64,000 nucleotides of DNA from Flavobacterium resistens (GTDB taxonomy: Bacteria > Bacteroidota > Bacteroidia > Flavobacteriales > Flavobacteriaceae). Every line of letters begins with the position of its first letter. The stretch's first letter is position 1. The position numbers and the translations under genes are program-made. Location of the stretch: the NCBI RefSeq assembly GCF_900182645.1, contig NZ_FXTA01000001.1:992001-1056000 (forward strand). Direction: 5' to 3'. A model generated the notes under the pieces. It was not told where the DNA came from. It was given only the letters and a program-made list of their open reading frames with translations, and searched no databases. Shown here piece by piece: positions 8,708-16,075 of this stretch.

Positions 8708-9274
8708 ATGAGCACAAAACTTGATAATCCAGCATTAATTTTAATTGATATCCAAAAAGGTTTTCATGATGTTGAATATTGGGGCGGAGACCGAAATAAT
8801 GTTACCGCAGAAGAAAAAGCTAGTGAACTTTTGAAAATTTGGAGATCAAAAAAGTGGCCCATTTTTCATGTTCAACATTGTTCTTCAAATCCAAATTCGA
8901 TTTTGAATGAAACAAATCCTGGAAATGAATTTCAGGATGTTGTGAAGCCACTTGAAAATGAAACTGTCATTAAAAAGAATGTAAACAGCGCTTTTATCGG
9001 AACAAATTTAAAAGAGCTTCTTGATGATGCCAAAATCACAAATCTTATTATTGTTGGATTAACAACAGATCATTGTGTTTCGACCACAACCAGAATGGCT
9101 GGAAATTTTGGTTATTCTGTACATTTGATTTCTGATGCAACTGCAACTTTCAACAAAAAGGGCATAAATGGCGAAGCGTTTTCTGCGGAAATAATTCATC
9201 AAACCGCTTTAGCAAGTTTAAATGAAGAATTTGCTCAGGTTGTTACTTCTGATTTTATTAAGGAAATTATTTAA
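8708..9274 (+). CDS. Isochorismatase-family cysteine hydrolase
   Basis: Protein of 188 aa. The three catalytic residues of the family are visible: Asp in LIDIQKGF (residue about 14), Lys in ETVIKKNVNSAF (about 95), and Cys in VVGLTTDHCVSTTTRMA (about 124), with the usual cis-peptide region before the Cys. Family members hydrolyse amides such as nicotinamide, or vinyl ethers such as isochorismate. The specific reaction cannot be told from sequence. It is last in a run of same-strand genes and is followed by a long hairpin terminator. Confidence 0.9.
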   Translation: MSTKLDNPALILIDIQKGFHDVEYWGGDRNNVTAEEKASELLKIWRSKKWPIFHVQHCSSNPNSILNETNPGNEFQDVVKPLENETVIKKNVNSAFIGTNLKELLDDAKITNLIIVGLTTDHCVSTTTRMAGNFGYSVHLISDATATFNKKGINGEAFSAEIIHQTALASLNEEFAQVVTSDFIKEII

Positions 9275-9285
9275 ATATTTGAAAT

Positions 9286-9334
9286 AAAAAAGTGAAATGT
9301 AAAATGGATAAACCAGACTACATTTCACTTTTTT
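9286..9334. terminator. Bidirectional hairpin terminator between convergent genes
   Basis: Bases 9286-9301 (AAAAAAGTGAAATGTA) pair perfectly with 9319-9334. The right arm continues with a second, shorter copy (TACATTTTACTTTTT), so the element is also built of short repeats. Confidence 0.8.
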
Positions 9335-9346
9335 ACATTTTACTTT

Positions 9347-9781
9347 TTATTGTCCTGTATAAAGAATCTTCTCTCCTTTTTTCAAAACATATCCTTTCCA
9401 AGGAATTAATTGCCAATCACCATTTACCCAAGAATCACCTTCCGATTTTCTCTCTAAAATGATAGATTCTTTTTGAGTATCTAAGAAAAGTTCAGCTTTA
9501 TTTCCTTCAAAAATTACATACGATGCTGTAGTATATTCTTTTCCGTCATCGTAATGAGATAGTTTTGTTCCTTCAAAAACTCTGACACATTCTTTTTTAA
9601 GCGTTGACCAGGTATATCCGGCTGAAGCTTTGCAATCGTGAACATCAGAATCAGCACCAACTAAAGTTTCTTTTTTAGATTCACTTTTTGACTGTTGAGA
9701 ATCGGTTTTTTCTGGTGATACTTTTTTTGCACAAGAAAATGCAGCGGTGAGCATAATTGCAAACAAAATAATCTTTTTCAT
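9347..9781 (-). CDS. Predicted lipoprotein of unknown function
   Basis: Protein of 144 aa. The N-terminus is a lipoprotein signal (MKKIILFAIMLTAAFSCAKK) with the lipobox Cys at residue 17, followed by a charged Ser/Lys/Glu-rich linker. A cysteine-containing segment CKASAGYTWSTLKKECVRVF precedes a small beta-rich domain ending in KGEKILYTGQ. The CxxSxGY...CVRVF pattern recurs in short flavobacterial lipoproteins, but no function is known to me. The gene is followed, across a shared terminator, by the convergent hydrolase. Confidence 0.8.
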   Translation of the reverse strand: MKKIILFAIMLTAAFSCAKKVSPEKTDSQQSKSESKKETLVGADSDVHDCKASAGYTWSTLKKECVRVFEGTKLSHYDDGKEYTTASYVIFEGNKAELFLDTQKESIILERKSEGDSWVNGDWQLIPWKGYVLKKGEKILYTGQ

Positions 9782-9828
9782 AATCCTATAATTTTAAAAT
9801 TGAGCAAAAAAAATAGGATTAAAAAATC

Positions 9829-10332
9829 CTATTTTTGATATAACCAAGTTTGATTTACTTCAAAGGTAATATTATCATCATTATCAACAAAGTATTTTAA
9901 CAAGACTTCTCCCCACAATTCACCATTACTATAATCTGCAATAATCCATCTATGGTTTAAAATTTTTATTTTGTTGATGATGAATTTCTTTCCTCCAATC
10001 ATATCCTGACCTGTATATGGGTTTCCTTTCGGATTTGCATTTAAATCTAATAACTTTTCAGTTACAACCGGAATCAGTTTTTCATATAAAATCACTTTCC
10101 CGCCAGAAGCACTGTTGTCAAAATAATTTTGTGCATTTTCGTTATGCTCCAGCGAAAAATAATCAGCTTCAGCTAGTTTTTCAGAAACCAGACTGATGCT
10201 GTCTCTAAGTTTCTTAGTTGTTTTATCATATCTTTCCTGCTCAAATTTTACTTGGCCGCTGTAAAACGTATAAGTAAAAACATTCATTAATATTGCAAGG
10301 AGAAAAAGATAAAGCATTAAGGATTTTTTCAT
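9829..10332 (-). CDS. Membrane-anchored protein of unknown function
   Basis: Protein of 167 aa. An N-terminal hydrophobic segment (MKKSLMLYLFLLAILMNVFTYTF) is followed by a helical stretch rich in Lys and Glu (about residues 28-60, possibly coiled coil) and a C-terminal beta-rich domain ending TFEVNQTWLYQK. No cleavage site or lipobox is obvious, so it is probably anchored by the first helix. It starts 12 nt after the end of the MBL-fold gene and is likely translated from the same mRNA. I do not recognise a named family. Confidence 0.75.
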   Translation of the reverse strand: MKKSLMLYLFLLAILMNVFTYTFYSGQVKFEQERYDKTTKKLRDSISLVSEKLAEADYFSLEHNENAQNYFDNSASGGKVILYEKLIPVVTEKLLDLNANPKGNPYTGQDMIGGKKFIINKIKILNHRWIIADYSNGELWGEVLLKYFVDNDDNITFEVNQTWLYQK

Positions 10333-10344
10333 TTTGTGGTATAA

Positions 10345-11109
10345 TTAAATTGTAATTTCTAAATTATCGTAAGCCAGAAAAACATTTTCAGGAAGGCTTT
10401 TTTGAACTTCTTCATGAAAACCTAAAACATGGCTAATATGGGTTAAATAAGCTTTTTCAGGTTTTACCAGATTTATAAAATCAAGTGCTTCCTGTAAATT
10501 AAAGTGAGTATCGTGAGGTTCAACACGAAGTGCATTTACAACTAAAACTTTCAGATTCTTCAGTTTCTCAACTTCAGCATCTTCAATTGTTTTGACATCG
10601 GTTAAATAAGCAAAATCGTCAATGCGATAACCAAAAACCTGCAGATCACCATGCATAACATTTATTGGAATTGCCAATTTATCTCCAACAGCAAAAGGTT
10701 TATCATTTACAACTTCGATTGTTTTGACACTTGGCGCGCCCGGATATTTGTTCACAGTTTCAAAAACATAATCAAAACGGCGACGTAAATTATCAATCAC
10801 ACGCTGATGTGCATAAACCGGAATCTCGCCTTGTCTGAAATTAAACGGGCGAATATCATCCAGACCAGCTGTATGATCGGCATGTTCATGAGTAAATAAA
10901 ATAGCATCGAGTTTTCGACATCCGCAGGAAAGCATTTGCTGTCTGAAATCCGGACCGCAATCTACAACATAAGAATGGTCGTCCCACGAAATCCAGATGG
11001 ATACGCGGAGCCTTTTATCCTTAGCATCAGTGCTTTTGCAAACGGGATGATCAACCCCAATAATCGGGATACCTTGAGAAGTACCTGTACCTAAAAAATA
11101 GACCTTCAA
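10345..11109 (-). CDS. PhnP-like MBL-fold metallo-hydrolase
   Basis: Cytoplasmic metallo-beta-lactamase-fold protein of 254 aa. It opens with the strand FLGTGTSQGIP, then carries the metal motif FTHEHADHTAGLDDIRPF (HxHxDH) near residues 75-92, further ligands in NVMHGDLQVFGYR and DVKTIEDAEV, and the final HISHVLGFHEE. The arrangement resembles PhnP-type cyclic phosphodiesterases and the wider lipoate/PQQ-B-like group. Flavobacterial members lie outside phosphonate operons, so the substrate is uncertain. Its promoter region is shared with the divergent gene at 11200. Confidence 0.88.
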   Translation of the reverse strand: MKVYFLGTGTSQGIPIIGVDHPVCKSTDAKDKRLRVSIWISWDDHSYVVDCGPDFRQQMLSCGCRKLDAILFTHEHADHTAGLDDIRPFNFRQGEIPVYAHQRVIDNLRRRFDYVFETVNKYPGAPSVKTIEVVNDKPFAVGDKLAIPINVMHGDLQVFGYRIDDFAYLTDVKTIEDAEVEKLKNLKVLVVNALRVEPHDTHFNLQEALDFINLVKPEKAYLTHISHVLGFHEEVQKSLPENVFLAYDNLEITI

Positions 11110-11127
11110 TTGAACTTAATTTTTTTA

Positions 11128-11135
11128 CAAAAATA
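11128..11135 (-). promoter_or_regulatory. TAnnTTTG promoter box for the MBL-fold gene
   Basis: Read on the minus strand the sequence is TATTTTTG, 18 nt before the start codon at 11109. It sits back to back with a plus-strand box at 11170. Confidence 0.45.
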
Positions 11136-11169
11136 GGATTATTTCTCTTTCATTAGAAGCCTAATTTAC

Positions 11170-11177
11170 TAACTTTG
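11170..11177 (+). promoter_or_regulatory. TAnnTTTG promoter box
   Basis: TAACTTTG lies 22 nt before the ATG at 11200, the usual position for a Bacteroidota -7 element. Confidence 0.5.
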
Positions 11178-11199
11178 TAACAAATCTATTTAAAATAAA

Positions 11200-12660
11200 A
11201 TGGGTACAGAAATAAAACTCAAAGGTGACAAGGTCATCGAACAGATTCCTTCTATAAAAGACAAAGCGTTACGCATTAACTTAAACGAGAATATTTACGG
11301 AACATTTGCCGAAATTGGCGCTGGACAAGAGACCGTTAGGCACTTTTTCAGATCCGGAGGTTCATCGGGAACAATTGCAAAAGCGATGTCTGCCTATGAC
11401 AAAGATTTTAGTGACGCCGTTTACGGTATTGAAGGTGACGGCCGTTATGTGACAGAAAATCGACTCAAAAAAATGCTAACGTTTGAAGGAGAATTGATCG
11501 AAGAACGTTTGAGTCGCGAAAAACACCCAAATAAACTTTTCTTTAGCTATGCCAATACAGTAGCAACAATTGATTTCGCTAAACAATTTAAAGGTCACGG
11601 CTGGGTAGGAATCAGATACCAAATTGAACCAGACGAAGCTTACAACGAAATCATACTTCACATTCGTTTTAAAGAAACTGACGCTAGATTACAACAAGAA
11701 ACCCTTGGAATTTTAGGTGTAAATTTAATTTACGGCGCATTCTACAAATACAATGATCCAAAACGTTTACTTCGTTATTTATACGATCACTTAGACAAAG
11801 ATCAACTTGAAATTGACACAATCAACTTCTCTGGACCTCGTTTTGCTGATGTTGACAACCGATTGATGAGTTTGCAATTAGTTAAAAACGGAATGACAGA
11901 CGCCGTAATGTTTAATCCAGAGGGGAAAAACGTATTACCAGCTGCTGTTTTATACAAAAAGAATCTTCTTGCTTTTAGAGGAAGTTTCCGTCCTGTTACG
12001 AATGTAAATCTTGACATGTATGAGAAATCATTAAAAATGTTTCTCAGCGAGAATAAAGTTGACAAAGACAATACATTAACCGTTTTTGAAATTACACTTT
12101 CGAATCTGCGTTCTGACGGTGAAATTGACGAACGTGATTTTATGGACAGAGCCGAATTACTTTGTTCGCTAGGTCAGACTGTAATGATTTCGAATTTCCA
12201 GGAATATTATAAAGTAGTAGAATATTTCTCTAATTATACCAAAGCCCGAATGGGATTAGCAATGGGTGTAAACAACCTTGTTGATATTTTTGATGAGAAA
12301 TATTACCGTCATTTAAGTGGTGGAATCTTGGAAGCCTTCGGAAAATTATTCTACCGAGACATGAAAGTATTCCTGTATCCAATGTTAGGTGATAATGGCG
12401 AAATTATTACTTCAGACAACTTAAAAGTGCATCCTAGAATGAAGGAATTGTACAAATTCTTTAAATTCAACGGAAAAGTGGTTGACATTAAAGACTACAA
12501 TCCAGACATATTAAATGTATTCTCTCGTCAGGTATTGAAAATGATTGGCCAAGGACAATCGGGATGGGAACCAATGCTTCCTTCTGGAGTTGCTGAGATT
12601 ATAAAAGAACATCATCTTTTTGGATATCATCCACAAAAAGAAGTAGAACAAAATTCTTAA
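11200..12660 (+). CDS. Conserved 486-aa Bacteroidota protein, function unknown
   Basis: Soluble protein of 486 aa with no signal peptide or membrane helix. The N-terminal region contains distinctive motifs (LRINLNENIYGTFAEIGAGQE, then VRHFFRSGGSSGTIAKAMSAYD) and the mid-region has GRYVTENRL and FFSYANTVATI. I recall close homologues as strongly conserved in Bacteroidota and sometimes labelled nicotinate-nucleotide adenylyltransferase or TonB-dependent receptor. Neither label fits: there is no HxGH nucleotidyltransferase motif and no beta-barrel or signal peptide. A role in basic metabolism is plausible from conservation, but the reaction is unknown. It has its own promoter box and terminator, so it is monocistronic. 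Confidence 0.85.
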   Translation: MGTEIKLKGDKVIEQIPSIKDKALRINLNENIYGTFAEIGAGQETVRHFFRSGGSSGTIAKAMSAYDKDFSDAVYGIEGDGRYVTENRLKKMLTFEGELIEERLSREKHPNKLFFSYANTVATIDFAKQFKGHGWVGIRYQIEPDEAYNEIILHIRFKETDARLQQETLGILGVNLIYGAFYKYNDPKRLLRYLYDHLDKDQLEIDTINFSGPRFADVDNRLMSLQLVKNGMTDAVMFNPEGKNVLPAAVLYKKNLLAFRGSFRPVTNVNLDMYEKSLKMFLSENKVDKDNTLTVFEITLSNLRSDGEIDERDFMDRAELLCSLGQTVMISNFQEYYKVVEYFSNYTKARMGLAMGVNNLVDIFDEKYYRHLSGGILEAFGKLFYRDMKVFLYPMLGDNGEIITSDNLKVHPRMKELYKFFKFNGKVVDIKDYNPDILNVFSRQVLKMIGQGQSGWEPMLPSGVAEIIKEHHLFGYHPQKEVEQNS

Positions 12661-12661
12661 T

Positions 12662-12693
12662 AAAAAAGCCCCAGTTAAAGGGGCTTTTTTTTG
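12662..12693 (+). terminator. Rho-independent terminator
   Basis: AAAAAGCCCC, a 7-nt loop and GGGGCTTTTTTTT follow the stop codon at 12660 directly. The G+C-rich stem and T run are canonical. Confidence 0.92.
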
Positions 12694-12795
12694 TTTCAAG
12701 TTTCATGTTTCAAGTTTCATGTTTCAAGTTTCAAGTTACATGCTTTGCGGTTAATTTTACTCGTCAAGATAACTTGAAACATGAAACTTGAAACA
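12693..12795. repeat. Tandem GTTTCAAGTTTCAT repeat facing its inverted copy
   Basis: The left arm (12693-12741) repeats GTTTCAAGTTTCAT about three times. The right arm (12770-12794) is the inverse, AACTTGAAACATGAAACTTG. The unique centre is about 28 nt. The element lies between convergent genes, just beyond the terminator of the left one, and no ORF crosses it convincingly. Confidence 0.7.
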
Positions 12796-12802
12796 AAAAA
12801 AA

Positions 12803-13255
12803 CTATTTCAAAATCTGCTCTGCATGTTCTTTTGTTTTTACTTTTTCAATTACCTCATCTATAATTCCGTTTTCGTTGATTACAAATGTTGTTCTATGGA
12901 TTCCATCGTATTCTCTTCCCATGAATTTCTTTGGTCCCCAAACTCCAAAAGCATTAATAACAGATTTATCTTCATCTGCTAATAAAGGAAATGGCAATTC
13001 GTATTTTTCTTTGAATTTTGTCTGCGCTTTCTGGCTGTCGGCACTTACTCCAAGAAGCTCATAATTATTCGCCTGAAAACGATGAAAATTATCTCTTAAA
13101 TCGCAAGCTTCAGCTGTACAACCTGGCGTACTTGCTTTGGGATAAAAGAAAACCACTAATTTTTTTCCAGCGTAATCTGCCAATTTATGCGTTTTCCCTT
13201 CTTGATCTACTCCAGAAAAATTTGGCGCTTTATCGCCTGCTTTTAATGTTGTCAT
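12803..13255 (-). CDS. bcp: Thioredoxin-dependent thiol peroxidase (Bcp/PrxQ)
   Basis: Peroxiredoxin of 150 aa that reduces hydrogen peroxide and organic peroxides using thioredoxin. The signature YPKASTPGCTAEACDLRD places the peroxidatic Cys at 46 and the resolving Cys at 51, the five-residue spacing of the BCP subgroup. The C-terminal RTTFVINENGII strand is typical. The frame extends to 13327, but the ATG at 13255 (MTTLKAGDKAPNF) gives the exact family N-terminus. The upstream bases are an AT-rich ATTTTAGATTTTAGATTG repeat that would otherwise be translated. Confidence 0.95.
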   Translation of the reverse strand: MTTLKAGDKAPNFSGVDQEGKTHKLADYAGKKLVVFFYPKASTPGCTAEACDLRDNFHRFQANNYELLGVSADSQKAQTKFKEKYELPFPLLADEDKSVINAFGVWGPKKFMGREYDGIHRTTFVINENGIIDEVIEKVKTKEHAEQILK

Positions 13256-13530
13256 ATGTTTTATTTTAGATTTTAGATTGTTGATTTTAGAATGAAGAGC
13301 AAAGAATAAAGATAACTCAAAACTCATAATTCATAACTTTTTACATGCCCCAGATTGCAGTGAAAACCCCGGAATTATGACAGTTTACATTTTTTGTATT
13401 TAAAAAGCGACCAACGGAAGCTCTTTTAAATACTTAAAAATGTTACTGGTATAATGAGGAGTTGTAACGGAAAGCTGGATTAGGCACATCATAAAAATTA
13501 TACTATTTTTACGGGATTAAAAATACGGAA

Positions 13531-14187
13531 ATGAATAAAGAAGCTCGCGTACAATTTGTTATAAATACGTTAAAAGAACTCTATCCTACAATACCTGTCC
13601 CGCTTGACCATAAAGATCCTTATACTTTATTAATTGCTGTTTTGCTTTCGGCACAATGTACCGATGTTCGTGTGAACCAAATTACGCCTTTGTTGTTTGC
13701 TAAAGCAGATAATCCGTATGATATGGTGAAGATGTCTGTGGAGGAAATCAAAGAAATTATTCGTCCGTGCGGATTGTCTCCGATGAAATCTAAAGGAATT
13801 CACGGTTTATCTGAAATTTTGATTGAGAAACACAACGGCGAAGTTCCTCAAAGTTTTGAAGCACTTGAAGCTTTGCCTGCAGTTGGACACAAAACAGCGA
13901 GTGTTGTTATGTCTCAGGCTTTTGGTGTTCCTGCTTTTCCGGTAGATACACATATTCACAGATTAATGTACAGATGGAATCTTTCTAATGGAAAAAATGT
14001 TGTGCAAACCGAAAAAGATGCAAAACGATTATTTCCGAGAGAAATTTGGAACGATCTTCATTTGCAAATTATTTGGTACGGACGAGAATATTCCCCTGCA
14101 AGAGGTTGGAGTCTTGAAAAAGATATTATAACAAGAACTGTAGGAAAGAAATCTATAATTGAGGAAATGACAAAAGCAATAAAATAA
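13531..14187 (+). CDS. nth: Endonuclease III-like DNA glycosylase without Fe-S cysteines
   Basis: Base-excision-repair glycosylase/AP lyase of 218 aa for oxidised pyrimidines. The helix-hairpin-helix LPAVGHKTA carries the catalytic Lys121, and VDTHIHRL carries the catalytic Asp139. In E. coli Nth the C-terminus binds a [4Fe-4S] cluster through four Cys. Here the equivalent region (about 183-204, YGREYSPARGWSLEKDIITR) has none, and the only cysteines are 43 and 80. The Fe-S-free form seems to be a lineage feature rather than a pseudogene, because catalytic residues and length are intact. A terminator follows at once. Confidence 0.92.
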   Translation: MNKEARVQFVINTLKELYPTIPVPLDHKDPYTLLIAVLLSAQCTDVRVNQITPLLFAKADNPYDMVKMSVEEIKEIIRPCGLSPMKSKGIHGLSEILIEKHNGEVPQSFEALEALPAVGHKTASVVMSQAFGVPAFPVDTHIHRLMYRWNLSNGKNVVQTEKDAKRLFPREIWNDLHLQIIWYGREYSPARGWSLEKDIITRTVGKKSIIEEMTKAIK

Positions 14188-14226
14188 AAAAAGGCACAAA
14201 GATTTAAAACTTTGTGCCTTTTTTTA
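14188..14226. terminator. Hairpin terminator after nth
   Basis: AAAGGCACAAAG (14190-14201) pairs perfectly with 14210-14221 across an 8-nt AT loop. A T run follows and an A run precedes, so it can act in both directions. Confidence 0.9.
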
Positions 14227-14227
14227 T

Positions 14228-14314
14228 TTTTTAATGTGCCAATTTAATAATTAGATAATGTGTTTAAGACGAACTAGTATTATCAATTTTCTAATTATCT
14301 AATTTTCTAATTTT
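14228..14314. repeat. Intergenic AT-rich inverted short repeats
   Basis: A left arm with AATAATTAGATAATGTG faces a right arm repeating TTCTAATTATCTAATTTTCT. It lies between the convergent nth and TPR genes. This is weaker than the other elements of this kind in the window. Confidence 0.4.
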
Positions 14315-14316
14315 AA

Positions 14317-15378
14317 TTACATCCCCGCTTTTAAAGCATTGTATTCATTTGTCATATCAAGAGACCTGTAAACTCCTAAAAGCGTTTTTGTTACGTCTGC
14401 ATTTTTAGGCTCTATAGTAAGTGCTTTTTTAAGAAACGGAATTGCGCTTCTTGCTATATCATCTTTTTTAGCATTTAGTTTATCGTATTGCTGCATTTCT
14501 TTTGGAGTAGTTCCTAAGTTAGCAATTTCATCAGCCAAAGCCTTTTTTTGCTCCAATTTTAAATAAGCAAGATTAATATAAGCATCAATATAATTTGGGT
14601 TTACTTCTAAAAGAGAGTTATATGTCGCTTCTGCTTTAGCGTAATCTTTACTTTCCATATAAGAATAGGCTAAATTATTGATTACGTCTATTCTTTTTGA
14701 AGGAACAGATTCTGTTCTTGGTTTCTCATAAAGACCTTGATCAATTCCAGATTGTCTTGCTTTTGGTGAAATAAAGGCATCCTCTTCTTTTGTTTTTTTG
14801 TTCGTAGCATAATAAATAACACCTTGTCCAGAATAATTCTTTTTCTTCAACTCTTCATAATATTTAATTGCAGAACTAAAGTCTTTTGCATTTATTGATG
14901 ATGAAGCCGCGTTGAATAAATTTAATGTGTCCTTTTTGTCAAACAAATATACTTTGTAGCTTTTTTCAGCACTTTCTTTAAATTTACCTGCTTTAAAATC
15001 GGCCATTGCACCGTTCACTAAATTAGATTTCATATCCTTCAAAGCAATACCAGCTTTTACCGTATACTTGAATTTTCCAGATTCATTCTCGAATAAAAAT
15101 ACGTCCTGATAAGCTTGTGAAGCAAGGCTGAAGTTGTTTGCTGCATCAACATTTTTACTAGCTAAATCCTTTAATACATTTCCTTTCAAAAAATAAAAAT
15201 CAGATTTATCTTCATCTGGTGCATTTATGATAAGATATTCTGTCTTATTTAAAATAGCTATCGCTTCTTGCGAATTACCTTTATCAAAAATAGCCTGTGC
15301 ATCCTTTATTTGTGCTTTTTGGGCATAAGCCGCAACGTTTATCAATACTATTGATAAAATCATAAGTTTCATTTTCAT
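14317..15378 (-). CDS. Exported tetratricopeptide-repeat protein
   Basis: Protein of 353 aa with a signal peptide (MKMKLMILSIVLINVAAYAQ, cleavage near residue 20). At least four TPR-like helical pairs follow, for example AQAIFDKGNSQEAIAILNK, AGKFKESAEKSYKVYLFD, AYSYMESKDYAKAEATYNSLLEVNPNY and a final block ending ALTIEPKNADVTKTLLGVYR. TPR proteins mediate protein-protein contacts; this one probably works in the periplasm. It is preceded by a compact, highly structured leader (15388-15502) that ends 9 nt before the start codon, suggesting control at RNA level. Partner and function are unknown. Confidence 0.85.
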   Translation of the reverse strand: MKMKLMILSIVLINVAAYAQKAQIKDAQAIFDKGNSQEAIAILNKTEYLIINAPDEDKSDFYFLKGNVLKDLASKNVDAANNFSLASQAYQDVFLFENESGKFKYTVKAGIALKDMKSNLVNGAMADFKAGKFKESAEKSYKVYLFDKKDTLNLFNAASSSINAKDFSSAIKYYEELKKKNYSGQGVIYYATNKKTKEEDAFISPKARQSGIDQGLYEKPRTESVPSKRIDVINNLAYSYMESKDYAKAEATYNSLLEVNPNYIDAYINLAYLKLEQKKALADEIANLGTTPKEMQQYDKLNAKKDDIARSAIPFLKKALTIEPKNADVTKTLLGVYRSLDMTNEYNALKAGM

Positions 15379-15387
15379 TGTAGATCA

Positions 15388-15502
15388 AGTTTGATAGTTA
15401 AATAGATTGGGTTCTTCTCTGAGCAATTTTGCTGGTTATCCATGAAATTGGACAAAATTGCACTTTTGACATCCTCGCCATGGATTCAAAAGTTATCAAA
15501 CT
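15388..15502 (-). promoter_or_regulatory. Structured 5' leader: three-way junction with loop-loop pairing
   Basis: Read on the minus strand this leader of the TPR gene contains four sets of perfect complements. P1 is 15502-15494 with 15396-15388 (9 bp, AGTTTGATA/TATCAAACT). Hairpin 1 has an 8-bp stem, 15493-15486 with 15469-15462 (ACTTTTGA/TCAAAAGT). Hairpin 2 has a 9-bp stem, 15461-15453 with 15431-15423 (GCAATTTTG/CAAAATTGC). Loop 1 (15485-15479, ATCCATG) is complementary over 7 nt to loop 2 (15444-15438, CATGGAT). The helices abut without spacer. ATCC and GGAT inside loop 1 can also pair locally, which would compete with the loop-loop contact. It looks like a riboswitch or protein-binding leader. 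No known class was matched. Confidence 0.7.
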
Positions 15503-15776
15503 GAATAGTTAGTTAGAGTAGTTTTTTATCATAATTAAACATATTAGGAGAATTAAACATTTCTTTTGTTGTTTTTTAAAAAATCAAACTTTAACAGTAT
15601 TTACATTATAAATATCATTATTTTCTCTTTTTTCTGCAAAGAATCTAATTTTTTATCTAAAATAGAATTAAAAAGTGAATACGCAATAGAATACCATTCT
15701 TTTTTTTGTTAAAATATAACATTTTTTTAACGTTGCTAATATATCATAATTATTGAAGATTAAAAAAAAAGCATAA
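15503..15776. other. AT-rich intergenic stretch
   Basis: Between the leader and the terminator at 15777 I see no open reading frame, strong hairpin or exact TAnnTTTG box on the minus strand. It probably contains the promoter of the TPR gene, but I cannot place it. Confidence 0.4.
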
Positions 15777-15821
15777 AAAAAACTCACTATCAATATTTTA
15801 TATACAGATAGTGAGCTTTTT
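15777..15821. terminator. Hairpin terminator downstream of the sigma-factor unit
   Basis: AAAACTCACTATC at the left and GATAGTGAGCTTTT at the right form a 9-10 bp stem with an AT-rich loop. A long A run on the left acts as the T run for minus-strand transcripts ending here. Confidence 0.75.
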
Positions 15822-15880
15822 AACCAAAACGACCATTTGGCTTTTTCGTTAGCATCAACCTTCGGCCTAGAGAGCCTATT
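15822..15880 (-). ncRNA. Possible structured RNA segment in the sigma-factor mRNA tail
   Basis: This stretch is more G+C-rich than its surroundings. On the minus strand it can form GGCC-GAA-GGTT and a second hairpin with AACG and GCC pairing to GGT and CGTT. It lies between the stop codon of the 47-aa ORF and the terminator, so it may be a 3'-UTR element or a processed small RNA. The stems are short and this may be chance. Confidence 0.25.
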
Positions 15881-15882
15881 AT

Positions 15883-16026
15883 TTAATTTGCTATAATATC
15901 AAAACTTTTATTTTCAATTTTCACAACAGTTAACGCTTGTGAATAGCTAAGTAAAAAAGAAACAACTTCTTTTTTAGGTTTTAAATTTTTAGAAGCTAAC
16001 GCTTTTTTAGAGTAAATTTTTGCCAT
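15883..16026 (-). CDS. 47-aa basic protein downstream of the sigma-factor gene
   Basis: ATG at 16026 to TAA at 15883, reading MAKIYSKKALASKNLKPKKE then a hydrophobic-leaning C-terminal half (VVSFLLSYSQALTVVKIENK). The ORF begins 49 nt after the sigma-factor stop codon on the same strand and is followed by a terminator, so the two are probably co-transcribed. The first 20 residues are strongly basic (eight Lys) and the last third mixes hydrophobic and charged residues, unlike a chance AT-rich ORF. No family is recognised. A small regulator of the sigma factor, or an unrelated basic protein, is possible. Confidence 0.6.
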   Translation of the reverse strand: MAKIYSKKALASKNLKPKKEVVSFLLSYSQALTVVKIENKSFDIIAN

Positions 16027-16075
16027 ACTGTAAAATGTTTATATACAGTATAACGAGTTAATACTCAAAATAGTA

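Noticed and set aside
12693..12795. CRISPR-like interpretation of the GTTTCAAGTTTCAT repeats
   Set aside because: The units are contiguous without spacers and are followed by an inverted copy, unlike a CRISPR array.
12788..13269. Several plus-strand ORFs across the bcp gene
   Set aside because: All are antisense shadows of a clear peroxiredoxin gene.
15388..15502. Purine riboswitch as the identity of the TPR leader
   Set aside because: The three-way-junction shape is similar, but the helices abut without the conserved purine-binding junction sequences and the P3-P1 joiner is about 26 nt.
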